Counted from the first letter of the stretch, positions 21,555 to 31,960 are shown. The stretch is 64,000 bases of DNA from Podocnemis expansa (GCA_007922195.1 ML681971.1:18632829-18696828), one strand, 5' to 3'. Numbers and translations: made by a program. The notes: generated by a model from the letters alone, not told the origin.

Positions 21555-22641
21555 GACAATGAAGATGAGAGGATGTGGAAGCTGTGGGATGTACGTCATC
21601 TTGGAGGGTATAACCCCAAAGAATTTTGTTTGAAGTGCCGCCTCACAGAGCTGTTGGAGGAGAAAATCCAAGGGTTGGAGATGCAGGTGGCAACTATGGT
21701 TGAATTTAGAAGGGGGTTTGAACAGTTGATGGAGCAGAAGATTGGAGAAGCTGAAGACAAAAACTCAGATCTGCAGCTGGAAACAGGAGCAACCACTTCC
21801 AAGGGGACACTGCTAGGTGAGGAAAGTGAGCAGTGGAAACACGTGACTGTGAAAAGGTGGCAGAGAAAAAGACCAGCTAGTGAAGGTGAAATAGAACTCA
21901 GTAACAGGTTTGCTGAATTAGCAAATGAAGGAGACCAGCAGGGGAACACTGAAGGTGGGAGTGTGAGGAAGAAGAGAGCAGCTAGTCCCATTCAAAGAGG
22001 AGTTGAGCCTCTGGAGATAAATAAGAACCCAGGGTGCATTCAGGAGCAGATGCAGAGGATTGCGAACAGTAGCTGTAGACATCATGACTCCCGGACTGAG
22101 AGAACTGGGGATAGACTGGAGAAGCACACTGTTTCCAGGAAAAGACAAGCATATGTGACTGGGGATTCTCTGCTGAGGAGGACAGACAGGCCTATAACTA
22201 GAAGTGACCCTGAGAACAGGAGGGTGTGCTGCTTGCCTGGAGCTAAGATAGACGATGTGGATCTGAGACTGAAGAGGATCCTAATGGGAGCAGGAAAGAT
22301 TCCTCTGATTATCCTTCATGTGGGTATGAATGATATACCTAGATTCTCATTGGAACATATCAAAGGACACTATGCTAGGCTGGGGAGGACTCTCAAGGCG
22401 CTGGAGGCTCAGGTAATCTTTAGTGGGATTCTGCCTGTCCCTAGAGGAGGACAACACAGCTGTGAGTGGATTCTGGCAGTTAACAGATGGCTCAGGCAGT
22501 GGTGTTACAAGGAGGGCTTTGGGATGGGAGACATTCACGGACAGAAGATTATTTGATAGGGATGGACTTTACCTGAGTAGGGAGGGAAACAGACTTCTGG
22601 GAGTGAAGCCAGTTCAACTGATTAAGAGAGCTTTAAACTAA
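21555..22641 (+). pseudogene. CR1 ORF1 (zinc-binding plus SGNH esterase-like), frameshifted
   Basis: A CxxC pair (GCGSCGM) is read near 21568 in one frame. After a shift near 21620 the main 327-codon frame (21573-22556) continues with FCLKCRLTELLEEK, completing a CxxC..CxxC finger, then a coiled-coil-like segment (residues 25-70). Residues 194-201 read YVTGDSLL and 249-255 HVGMNDI: the GDS block and the GxND block of SGNH hydrolases. A second shift near 22540 moves the C terminus to another frame, with DRDGLYLSREGNRLLG. In related ORF1 proteins the position after DGL is usually the catalytic His; here it is Tyr. CR1 ORF1 is known as an RNA-binding, esterase-containing protein of the retrotransposition complex. 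This copy is not functional. Confidence 0.8.
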
Positions 22642-22646
22642 GGAGT

Positions 22647-25611
22647 GTGGGGAGATGGTTGGGAGATGTTCAGACAATCTCTACGCCTGATACTAGCATT
22701 GCGGGGCAGGAGACTAAATTCAGAAAAGACAGTATAAATGCTAGAAAGGAGGGAAGCACAAATGCTGGTCTGATGGGCGATGTTGGCAGTAGTAATAAAA
22801 AGCTATGTTGGGTACAGAATGTGAGCAAAGCCGAACAGCAAAAGCTAAAATGTTTATATACCAATGCGAGAAGCCTAGGTAATAAAATGGAGGAACTGGA
22901 ACTACTGGTAGAAGAACTGAAACCGGATATTACAGGGATAACAGAGACATGGTAGAATAGTAGTCACAACTGGTGTACAGGCATTAAAGGCTTTGTGCTC
23001 TTTAGGAAAGACAGATGTAATGGCAAAGGTGGCGGTAGGCATTGTATATCAATGATGCAATAGAATGCAAAGAAATTCAGAGTGATGAAATTAGCAGGAC
23101 AGAGGCTATCTGGCTCAAAATCACATTGGAGAAGAAAGCTACTAGAGTTTCTCTTGGATTAGTGCTTGGGATGTGTTACAGACCACCAGGATCTGATTTG
23201 GACATGGATAGAGAACTCTTTAAGGCCTTTAAGGAAGTAAACACTACTGGGAACTGTGTGATTATGGGAGATTTTAACTTCCCAAGTATAGACGGGAGGA
23301 TTTGTGCTCGCAGCAATAAAGGGCCCAGATTTTTTTGGAGGTGATAGCAGATGAATTGCTCCATCAAGCGGTTTCCAAACCAACAAGAGGAGACGTGATC
23401 TTAGATTTGGTATTAGTCAGTAGTGAGGACCTCATAGAGGAATTAGTTGTAGGGGACAACCTAGATTCTAGTGATCATGAGCTAATCCAATTTAAACTGA
23501 ATGGAAGGGTAAACAAAAATAAATCTGTGACCAGAGTCTTTGATTTCAAAAGGGCTAACTTCAAAAAATTAAGGGAATTAGCTAAGAAAGTGGACTGGAC
23601 CAAAGAATTCATGGATATGAACACTGAGGATGCTTGGAACTGCTTCAAGACAAAGCTGCAGGAACTATCTGAAGCCTGCATTCCAAAGAAGAGGAAAAAA
23701 TTTTCAGGCATGGGTTCTGAATGAAGCTGGATGAATGTACATCTTAAACAGGCGATTAGGAGGAAACACAAGGCCTACAAGGAGTGGAAGTTGGGAGGGA
23801 TAGGAGAGGAGGGCTACCTTTTAGAGGTCAGAGCATGTAGGGATCAAGTGAGGAAGGCCAAAAGCCAAGCAGAGTTGGACCTTGCAAAGGGAATCAAAAC
23901 CAATAGTAAAAAAGTTCTTCAGCCATATAAATAGAAAGAAAACACAGAAGGAGGAGGTTGGACCACTATACACTGAAGATGGGGTAGAGATCAGGGATAA
24001 TCTAGGCATGGCTGAATATCTAAATAAGTACTTTGCCTATGTCTTTAATGAGGGCGATGGTGAGATTGGGGACAGAGGTAGGGCAGCTAATGGGAATGAG
24101 AATGTAGAAGTGGAAATTACCATATCTGAGGTGAAAGCCAAGCTTCAGCAGCTTAATGGAACTAAATCAGGAGGTCCAGATAATCTTCATCCAAGAATAT
24201 TGAAGGAACTTGCACATGAAATTGCCAGCCCTTTAGCAAGGATTTTTAAAGTATTGGTGAACACAAGGGTTCTACCTTATGACTGGAGAATTGCTAATGT
24301 AGTCCCTATTTTCAAGAAAGGGAGTAAAAGTGATCCAGGTAACTACAGGCCTGTCAGTTTGACTTCAGCAGTATGCAAGGTCTTTGAGAAAATTTTGAAG
24401 GAGAGAGTACTTAAGGATATTGAAGAAAATGGTAACTGTGATAAAATACAACATGGCTTTACAAAAGGTAGATCATGCCTGACCCACCTGATCTCCTTTT
24501 TTGAGAAGATAACAGATTTTTGGATAAAGGGAATGCGGTGGACCTAATTTACTTAGATTTCAGCAAGGCATTTGATACAGTTCCACACAGGGATTTATTA
24601 GTTAAATTAGGAAAGATGGGGATTAATTTAAAAACAGAAAGATGGATAAAGAACTGGTTACAGGGGAGACCACAGAGGGTCATAGTGAAAGGTGAACTGT
24701 CTAGCTGGAAGGAGGTTACTAGTGGAGTTCCCCAAGGATCAGTCCTGGGACCCATCTAATTCAATCTTTTCGTTACTGACCTTGGCACAAAAAGTGGGAA
24801 TGTGCTAATTAAGTTTGCAGATGACACTAAGCTGGGAGGTATTGCCAATATGGAGGAGGATGATATATAGAATGATTTGGATGCCCTTGTAAAGTGGAGC
24901 ATTAGAAATAGGATGAAATTCAACAATGGGAAGTGCAAGGTCATGCACTTAGGGACAAATAACAGGATTTTTTCTTATAAGTTGGGAATGCATCAGCTGG
25001 AAGTGACAGGGGAGGAGAAGGACCTGGGCATACTGGTTGATCACAGAATGACAATGAGTAGCCAATGCGATGTGGCAGTGAAAAAAGCTAATGCGGTCCT
25101 CGGGTGCATTAGAAGGGGTATTTCCAGTAGAGATAGGGAGGTGTTAGTACTGTTATACAAGGCACTGGTGCGACCTCACTTGAGGTATTGTGTGCAGTTC
25201 TGGTCACCCATGTTTAAGAAAGATGAAGTCAAACTGGAACAGGTGCAAAGAAGGGCTACAAGGATGATTCGTGGAATAGAAAATCTTTCCTATAAGAGAC
25301 GACTTAAAGAGCTGGGTTTGTTTAGTCTGAGCAAAAGAAGGCTGAGAGGAGATATGATTGTTCTTTATCAATACATTAGAGGGATCAATACAAGGGAGGG
25401 ATAGGAATTATTTGAATACAGCGCCAGTGTGGACACAAGAACAAATGGATACAAGCTGTCCTTCAGAAAATTTAGGCTTCAAATTAGATGGAGATTCCTA
25501 ACCATCAGAGGAGTAAAGTTCTGGAATAGTCTACCAAGGGAAGTGGTGGGGGCAAAAACCTTAGGTGCCTTCAAAACAGAACTTGATAAGTTTATGCAGG
25601 GAATGATATGA
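22647..25611 (+). pseudogene. CR1 ORF2 (AP endonuclease and reverse transcriptase), broken
   Basis: Endonuclease: YTNARSLGNK near 22857, ITETW at 22941-22955 followed at once by a stop, CYRPPGS near 23176, MGDFNFPSID near 23264, SDHELIQF near 23471. Reverse transcriptase: KSGGPDNLHPRILKEL near 24166, GNYRPVSLT near 24340, LIYLDFSKAFDTVPH near 24547 (first catalytic Asp), SGVPQGSVLGP near 24721, FADDTKLGG near 24814 (second catalytic pair, FADD in place of YADD, normal for CR1). The C-terminal part includes FWSPMFKKDEVKLEQVQRRA near 25198 and VKFWNSLPREVVGAKTLG near 25516. Open pieces: 22647-22955, 23042-23344, 23335-23724, 23731-23934, 23882-24547, 24520-24759, 24877-25404 and 25429-25611. 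The enzyme would nick target DNA and prime cDNA there; this copy cannot. Confidence 0.92.
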
Positions 25612-25800
25612 CGGACAGTGTAGCTTGGCCATTGTCAGTCTTTTACTACTGGTGATGGGTATGATAGTGACCTGGGAAGGGGCATTGGATTGAGTGGGTT
25701 CTGAGTTATTACAGAGAAGTTCCTCTCGACTGGTTGTTGTGGACTTGCCCTCATGCTCAGGGTGTAACTGATCACCATATTTGGGGTCGGGAAGGAATTT

Positions 25801-26388
25801 GGGGTTGGGGTGAACTCGGCACTGGCGGTACCAGGCTGTGGTGAGCCAATGGCACCAGGGGTGATCAGTGCCGATGGGGCTGGGCTTTGTGCCGGGGGTG
25901 ACGTCGAACAGTACTGGGGTGCCAGGTTGGCGCCGTGGTGCCGGAGTTGGCATCGAGGTAGTGTGGCAGCAGTCACCAGTGGTGCGGTGCTGCGTAGGCT
26001 CTGGTGCCAAGGTGGGCCTCGGCGCTGGGCGGGAACCCGAAGCCTCGGATGAAGAGTGCCGAGCCTCCTCAGAGGCTAGGGTACAGTGCCTCTGTTCCCT
26101 CTCCTTGATGGTCCGGGGTTTGAAGGAGAGACATATGGAACAGGCTGAGACCAGATGGTCTTCTCCTAGGCACCTGAGGCACCTCCCATGGGGGTCGTCC
26201 CGTGGGAAGGCCCTGCCACACTTGGCGTAGGGTTTGAACCCTGGCATGTTCTCTTGATGTTCCGGCCCAATGCTGGAAGACTCCCGCGGTGGAACTATGT
26301 CCACAAAGAGGTGCTCCCAGGTGGGCGAAAGCTCATGAAAGAAGGACAGGCTGCTTGCGTTCTCAAGGAGCGGGCGTTCCAGATCCAA
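25801..26388 (-). pseudogene. DIRS gag, N-terminal zinc-finger half
   Basis: About 196 codons before the CR1 junction. Residues 57-86 hold a Cys/His-rich finger: C57, H67, C70, C73, H78, C83 and C86, in the context DDPHGRCLRCLGEDH followed by FKPRT.KERE, a pattern I associate with vertebrate DIRS gag. The rest is Pro/Thr-rich. The frame runs on into antisense CR1 to 25561, which is not gag. The 5'-most codon of the open frame is TTG; the first ATG is at residue 48 (MPGFKP), so the original start may be lost. It continues across the CR1 in the frame at 20870-21385. Confidence 0.7.
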
Positions 26389-26410
26389 TGTGCAAGGTGG
26401 AAGAAATGAA

Positions 26411-26573
26411 AATTGGGGAAGGGTCGGGAGATGGCCATATATATGGGCAGTGCGAGGGGTGGAAGCCGCCTACCCTCTCCTGGCAGGCTGGGACAAAAGT
26501 TTTCCGACCAATCTGGCACTCCAGCCTGGAGACACCTATTACTGAATGCATCTGACCAGTGCTCAAAGAAGAA
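26411..26573. repeat. DIRS right inverted terminal repeat (element 5' end)
   Basis: Inverse of 17637-17810 with moderate divergence. The last 41 bases are mirrored in the internal complementary region at 17910-17950. It lies directly upstream of gag, so it should carry the element's promoter. Confidence 0.85.
26436..26443 (-). promoter_or_regulatory. TATA-like motif in DIRS 5' terminal repeat
   Basis: TATATATA about 48 bases upstream of the gag frame. The same motif sits in the left repeat (about 17772-17779). The position would suit a core promoter, but function is inferred only. Confidence 0.3.
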
Positions 26574-28289
26574 TTTGCCATTACAATGAGTGGGGGACAT
26601 GTGGCTAAATCTTCTAGTTCCTTTGAAATTGTCCATTTAGGACTATGGTGTGTGTAACAGCACAGTCTAGTCATTAGATTGGTTCACAGCTTGTGCTTAA
26701 CTATCCTCGTCTTGTCTACACTTAAAACACTACAGAAGTGGAAAAATGAGACATTGCTTACAGCTGCTTTCCATTCCAACCATTTGCAAGGTTTGCAAGA
26801 GGCAGACTTTGGGTGTGGAAGGGCCATGGATCTGGAAAAGGCTAGACTAATTAATATGTGGTGACTGTACCTCAGGACAGCATGTCCAATACCAAAGTAT
26901 ATTGTAAATTTGAAACTGATAGCTGTGGACATGCCATGCATGAATCCTTACCTGTATTAATAACTTCCTAATGCACAATAACAGCTAGGCATTAATAAGT
27001 ATAGATCAAATATATTTCTTGGGAGAGATCATCTGTTGAGCTATTTGATGCCAATAATAAAATGTTGCACTCTCTCACTGCACTATGGAAATGTATTTTG
27101 CTCCTGACAATTAAATAGAATCTTTCTCTTGTAAAACTGCCTTTTACACACCAGTAAACTTTATCATAACACTGAAAATAAGCTCTGTGAAGATACTTCA
27201 GTGGTTCTAATAAGGAATTATTTCAAGAAACCTGGCTTTAAAATTTATAATTATCACTGCAAAAAGCAAGCTTGGGGCAGTGAGGGGACATGGGTGGCTC
27301 AGAGAACTGAAAAGGCAGTTAAGACAGACAGGAAGCGCAGCTTAGAGGGAACATTGCTGTGGCTTGGTGTGGACAGGAGCTTACAGGTCAGGTTAATGCA
27401 GATGATCACTCCCCTTTAATTTACCAATTTGAATCCAGCCAAGAGAGATTCAGAGGGCTTACAACTCACGATTGTTTGATGACCTAATATTGATAGCTCT
27501 CAGTATACTTCACAATGAGCCTCTGTCCATCTCATAACATCGGCACTACTGTCAATTATCTATCCTGCCATTGTCAACAGAGAAGCTACAGTATGAGGAC
27601 ACAACCCTTCCACTGAAGCACAGTAGTGGGATGTTTTAGGGAAGCTTGAACTGTACATCTTTGTGCAGTTCTTTGTGGACACATCCTTCCCCATAGCCGT
27701 TAGTATGGTATCTTTCAGAGCATTAAGGCCCTGATCCAGCTCTTACAAAAAGCTAGTGGAAAATTCCCATTGACTCCAGGGGAGCTGGACCAGAGTTCTC
27801 AAACATAATTAGCAAGAACAACAAGAATAGTGTATAAACATACTTAACACTTATCAGATGCTGGAGTGAATTACCACATATTTTTTTCTCTTATTAGTAT
27901 ATTTTCTGAATTCTTTTCTCAAATAACACAAATGGGTCCAAGGCTTCCAACAGCTTGAATGATAAATGTGAAACCAGCATGACACTTGCCAGGATGCAAC
28001 GTCAGAATGAAGTCTATGGTTATAGTCATAAAAATATCAGCTTCTTACTGAGCTAACAGCCAAAAATGGTGTCAGGTGAAGGCAAATTATCATCTTGGCA
28101 GGATTTACTTGTGATTGAAAAAAGGGTGTCTAGGGCAGATCCCCAGGTCCAGCCAGGCTACCACAGTGATCCATATACATGCTTGGTGTAGAAGGGTAGA
28201 CATGCACAAATGTGGGGTATTTAAAATGTATGCACATGCAATATCCTTTTAGAAAAGTTTGAATTAAGAATTTCCTGTGGCTCTACACT
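26574..28289. other. Gene-free stretch
   Basis: Unassigned AT-rich sequence. A diverged palindromic piece (CCCTGATCCAGCTC..GGAGCTGGACCAGAG) lies at about 27728-27796. No gene recognised. Confidence 0.45.
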
Positions 28290-28367
28290 GGGATTTTCAA
28301 AGGACCTTAAAGGAAGTCAGTACTCCATCTCTTTGAAACTCAATGGTGAGCACCTACTGAAAATCCT
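28290..28367. repeat. Small hairpin repeat (AAAGG/TTTAGG family)
   Basis: Ends GGGATTTTCAAAGGACC and CTACTGAAAATCCTG are near-complements; the interior includes AACTCAATGGTGAGCACC. Non-coding MITE-like unit of about 80 bp. Confidence 0.5.
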
Positions 28368-28415
28368 GTCCCCAGTGTACAGAAGCAGAGCTGTTTCAAA
28401 ATACTGACAATATAG

Positions 28416-28521
28416 GGGGGAGATTTTCAAAGGCACAAATGGGAATCGAGTGCTTAACTCCCACTGACTTCTCATGGGAGGTGGACACCTCACTGCCATT
28501 TGTGCGTCTGTGAATCTCCCT
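28416..28521. repeat. Small hairpin repeat (AAAGG/TTTAGG family)
   Basis: GGGGGGAGATTTTCAAAGGC, CACAAATGGG and, on the other arm, CCATTTGTGCGTCTGTGAAT then CTCCC. The middle reads AACTCCCACTGACTTC. It lies 49 bp after the copy at 28290. Confidence 0.55.
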
Positions 28522-28524
28522 CCC

Positions 28525-29666
28525 AATTTCTTTGCTTTTCAAAGATTGTCTTCCTGTTAATTCTAGAAGTGGAGTGTTCTCATTGGATTGAATATAAAGA
28601 AAAACAAAGGATAAAAGAAAACATATGAATATTCTACTACAAAGAGACTTTCTTCCAGATCTCACAAAGAAATTAAATAATCATTTTAAAGCAAATTGAA
28701 CACTTTGCAGAATTTTACTGAAACAGAATTCTGCTCAATAGAGTAATGTGAAAACATGTAAGTTGTGCTAAAGAAACATCCTGAGCTAGATTTACACTAA
28801 GACAAGATATTCTTTAAAATGTAGTATAGTATGACTTTGATAAATTTGGTCAGTTGCACTATCAATTTAGATAAGACAGTGGCCATTTTTTAATGAAAAT
28901 TATCATACATAAACAAAGAAAAAAGATTTAAAGATTTATGACTTACGGGTGTAATTGGGTTTTCACTAAAGGAAAACAAAAATCTTTCAAGAGAATCATC
29001 TTATAATTGCTTTTGTACAGAAATAACATGCAGTGTGTCTGCAAAACACTATCTCTGTCTGATTCTAACATACTTATTTGTTCATGAAATGCATCCAATG
29101 CTAACCCGTCTGGAGATATGTGCTATTTCTAAAACCATAGTCAAATCACACACAAATTAAATAAAAAGGCTCTCCTGCATATTGAAATATATGTGAGTTG
29201 AATAAAGATTTTTTAAAAAATTCCTAGTAATTTTGGAACAATATGTCAGGCAGCTTTTGCCACAGCAATGTCTGTCAAAGAGACTTGCCGTGAAGACTAC
29301 AGCCCCACTTTCTGCAGAGGTAGATAACAGTAAATAGGCTAGACACAGAGCTCTCTCAGTTAAACACTGAATCCAGTTTCATCCATTACGTTACTCTAAT
29401 GTTAAAACTTTTCTCTATGGCTCCATGCTCCTTTGCTAGTACCACACTAAGTTTTACACCTCTGGCTGAAGGATTCTGAAGTAATTCACCTGGTCTGTGG
29501 AAACAATGAGCACGACACAGAGAAGAGGATTCTCTCACAGGGAGGCCCTCAATTGTCCTGGAATTTGCTTCTCCCTATGGTCAAACAATGGACCAGTCTT
29601 TACTCAATGAAAGTAGGTAGATAGCCACAGGAGCAACTGCTATCTTTGACTGTCATTCTGTTTCTC
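28525..29666. other. Gene-free AT-rich stretch
   Basis: No gene, RNA gene or named repeat recognised. Confidence 0.5.
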
Positions 29667-30813
29667 TATGGCTATGTTCACACGGGGAGGGCTTGTTTCG
29701 AAACAAGAGGTTTCGAAACAAGCTGTTTCGAAATAACTCTTTATTTCGAAACAACTTATTTCGAGGACAAAAAACTTTGTCCTCGAAATAAGGCAGCGAA
29801 ATAGCAGGTCCACAGTGTGGACCTGCTGTTTCGACAGGGGAGGGGATTGCAGGCACTGGCAGAGTAAGGCGTGGCTGGGTGCCTAACCCGGCAGGTGCCT
29901 GCAGGGGCTGACGGCACCCGGGGGGCTTTAAAGCCCCCACTGCCCCCAAACCTGGGGGCGCGGCCCCGNNNNNNNNNNNNNNNNNNNNNNNNNNNNNNNN
30001 NNNNNNNNNNNNNNNNNNNNNNNNNNNNNNNNNNNNNNNNNNNNNNNNNNNNNNNNNNNNNNNNNNNNNNNNNNNNNNNNNNNNNNNNNNNNNNNNNNNN
30101 NNNNNNNNNNNNNNNNNNNNNNNNNNNNNNNNNNNNNNNNNNNNNNNNNNNNNNNNNNNNNNNNNNNNNNNNNNNNNNNNNNNNNNNNNNNNNNNNNNNN
30201 NNNNNNNNNNNNNNNNNNNNNNNNNNNNNNNNNNNNNNNNNNNNNNNNNNNNNNNNNNNNNNNNNNNNNNNNNNNNNNNNNNNNNNNNNNNNNNNNNNNN
30301 NNNNNNNNNNNNNNNNNNNNNNNNNNNNNNNNNNNNNNNNNNNNNNNNNNNNNNNNNNNNNNNNNNNNCCAGCCCCGGCAGCAGCGGGCTCCAGCCGCGC
30401 GCCGGGGCCGTGCGCAGGGGCTGCACCTCCAGGTTTGGGGGCTTTAAAGCCCCCGGGGTGAGGTGCCCCACCGCCCCTCTCCTGGCAGGTGCCTGCAGGG
30501 GCTGCAGGCAGCGGCCAGGTGAGGTGCGGGGCTGCGCGGCACTCCGCCGGTGCCTGCAGTCCCCTGCAGGCACCGGCGGCGTACAGTGCAGCCCCACGGC
30601 CCCCCCCAGCCCGTGGACACCCCTCAGCACCCTGGCCAGCCCTGTTTCGACAGCAAACGAGGTTTAAGCTATGGCGATTGAACCACGGCCATTTCGAAAC
30701 AAGCTGTTTGCTTGTTTCGAAATGGCCGTGCGTCGTGTGGCCATGGCACTTCTTATTTCGAAACAACCTCTGTTGTTTCAAAATAAGAAGCGTGTGTGGC
30801 CATACCCTATCTG
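29667..30813. mobile_element. TTTCGAAA foldback element (copy B), with internal gap
   Basis: Left end GGCTATGTTCACACGGGG; right end on the minus strand GGTATGGCCACACACGC. Hairpins: 29755-29792 (17-bp perfect stem, 4-base loop), 30684-30730 (21-bp perfect stem, 5-base loop), 30749-30790 (19-bp stem, one mismatch). CTTGTTTCGAAACAAG near 29692 and GCAGGTCCACAGTGTGGACC near 29804 are further palindromes. The middle is very GC-rich, with inverted copies of GGGGGCTTTAAAGCCCCC and GCCCCCAAACCTGG on either side of 400 N. The long open frames spanning the N run are meaningless. Matches copy A at 90-247. Probable MITE; target-site duplication unclear. Confidence 0.78.
29969..30368. other. Assembly gap, 400 N
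   Basis: Exactly 400 N. The round number suggests a placeholder or estimated size. The flanks are GC-rich inverted repeats, which probably blocked sequencing or assembly. Confidence 0.99.
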
Positions 30814-30814
30814 C

Positions 30815-31434
30815 ATCTTGGGGTTGGCCATTTACCTGCTGCATGGAATTTAAGGTTGAAACAACTGAATTTTTATCTCTGTTTAAAGGAAAACCATCTA
30901 GGTACAAAATGACAAGAGACTATCTTTGTATTATAAAAGAAATCCTGGTCCCTTCTCTGTGGACATAAATTGCCTGGTTTCTCTCTTTCCTACCTCCTTA
31001 CCTTCCCATACTTCTATCTGCTTACAGTACCTATTTATAAAGACATCTATCATTTTGGTAAATAAGGATTTAAAAAGTTGTAAAGGGACAGTTTCCAGAA
31101 AAAAAATGGTGTGTGTATATCTCAGTTCTCCTTTATGCAGTGGTGTGTGAATTTACATGCTCATTGAATTTGTATTTAATATATGGGATTTACAGATATC
31201 ATTCTTATGAACACCTCATTCTTCTTTCTGAACAGTCAGATTTGGGTCTCTTCTCATAGGGAGCTCCAAAGCTGAGAACCTTCTGCCCCAAGTGCCTATG
31301 GAGCTAATCCTGGTTTTATCCAGCTGTTCCTCTCCTTTATCACTTTCCAGTTATATTGGAGGCCACAGGGCATGAGGCAGCTCTGAAGCTATCTAGATCC
31401 CCACTTTATTAATGGTTTTGTGTATTAGGCCCAA
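30815..31434. other. Gene-free stretch
   Basis: No gene or repeat recognised between the foldback element and the CR1 fragment. Confidence 0.5.
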
Positions 31435-31960
31435 TACTATGAAGTGAACTGGTATCGGTAGTTGTGTCCTTCTTAAAGATGTGAACAAATTGGAGAGAGT
31501 CCAGGAGAAAGCAACAAAAATGATGATAGATTGAAGAAAATATGTTCCTGGAGGAAAGGATGAAAAAACTTTACATGTTTAGTTTACAGCAGTAGTTCTC
31601 AAACTTCTTGGATCATGCCCCTTCTCTGTGTCTGTAGCAATTTCCCCCACCCCACTCACAGGCTGCTGGCCAACAACCACCACTCTCCAGCTGCCTAACA
31701 CTCAATATGCACAATAAGGGTTTATTCCCACCTGAAGTTTCTCATGACCCCACAGAACACGTTTCATACTCTCTCTCCCCTTCCCCAGTTTTAGAACCTC
31801 TGGTCTAGATAACAGAAGGCAGAGAAGGGGATAATAGTCTTCAAAACACATAAAAGGCTGTTACTTGCAGCGTGGTCTTCAATTGTTCTCCATGGATACC
31901 AAGGGTAAGATGGAAGTAATTGGCTTAGTTTACACAGAGCAGGGGATGTAGCCATGCTGG
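31435..31960 (+). mobile_element. CR1 LINE fragment split by a hAT
   Basis: GATGTGAACAAATTGGAGAG, AGTCCAGGAGAAAGCAACAA and AAATGATGATAG before the hAT, then AGAAGGCAGAGAAGGGGATA, ATAGTCTTCAAAACACATAA and AAGGCTGTTACTTGCAGCG after it, are consecutive parts of sense CR1 ORF2 (C-terminal third). The reading resumes correctly across 31590-31802. Confidence 0.8.
31590..31802. mobile_element. Non-autonomous hAT, 213 bp, inside CR1
   Basis: Left CAGTAGTTCTCAAACTTCTT; right on the minus strand CAGAGGTTCTAAAACTGGGG. Flanks GTTTACAG and GTCTAGAT agree at 5 of 8 positions, a decayed target-site duplication. The interruption of otherwise continuous CR1 supports the limits. Non-coding. Confidence 0.75.

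Larger units (their letters stand above)
21395..25800 (+). mobile_element. Nearly full-length CR1 LINE nested in DIRS gag
   Basis: About 4.4 kb, plus strand, opposite to its host element. In order: a purine-rich 5' region (about 21395-21540), ORF1 (about 21555-22641) with an esterase-like domain, ORF2 (about 22647-25611) with endonuclease and reverse transcriptase, and 3' untranslated sequence with GGACTTGCCCTCATGCTCAG and CATATTTGGGGTCGGGAAGG. At 25800 it stops abruptly and DIRS gag sequence resumes, with no terminal octamer repeat. Most CR1 copies are short 3' fragments, so 5' completeness is unusual. ORF2 has at least six frameshifts or stops, so the copy is dead. Boundaries are good to about 20 bases on the left and 5 on the right. 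Confidence 0.9.
17611..26573 (-). mobile_element. DIRS-like tyrosine-recombinase retroelement, interrupted by CR1
   Basis: Length is 8963 bp, about 4.5 kb without the nested CR1. Inverted terminal repeats (17637-17810 and 26411-26573) share GATGCATTCAGTAATAGGTG-like, GGAAAACTTTTGTCCCAGCC and TATATATGG blocks in opposite orientation. Next to the left repeat, 17851-17908 is the inverse of 17611-17668, and 17910-17950 is the inverse of 26533-26573. This is the internal complementary region that distinguishes DIRS-1-type elements, in its expected place at the 3' end for a minus-strand element. Gag is minus strand: zinc-finger half at about 25801-26388, LAP2alpha-like half at 20870-21385. I could not recognise RT, RNase H, tyrosine recombinase or methyltransferase in 17951-20869. 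The copy is either a non-autonomous derivative or badly decayed. Confidence 0.85.

Noticed and set aside
25561..25800. C-terminal part of the 275-codon minus-strand frame as gag
   Set aside because: This part is antisense CR1 3' sequence; only the part above 25800 is DIRS gag.
29653..30907. Open frames of 196-383 codons across the N run
   Set aside because: Most of their length is N translated as unknown residues; the rest is hairpin repeat and GC-rich DNA.
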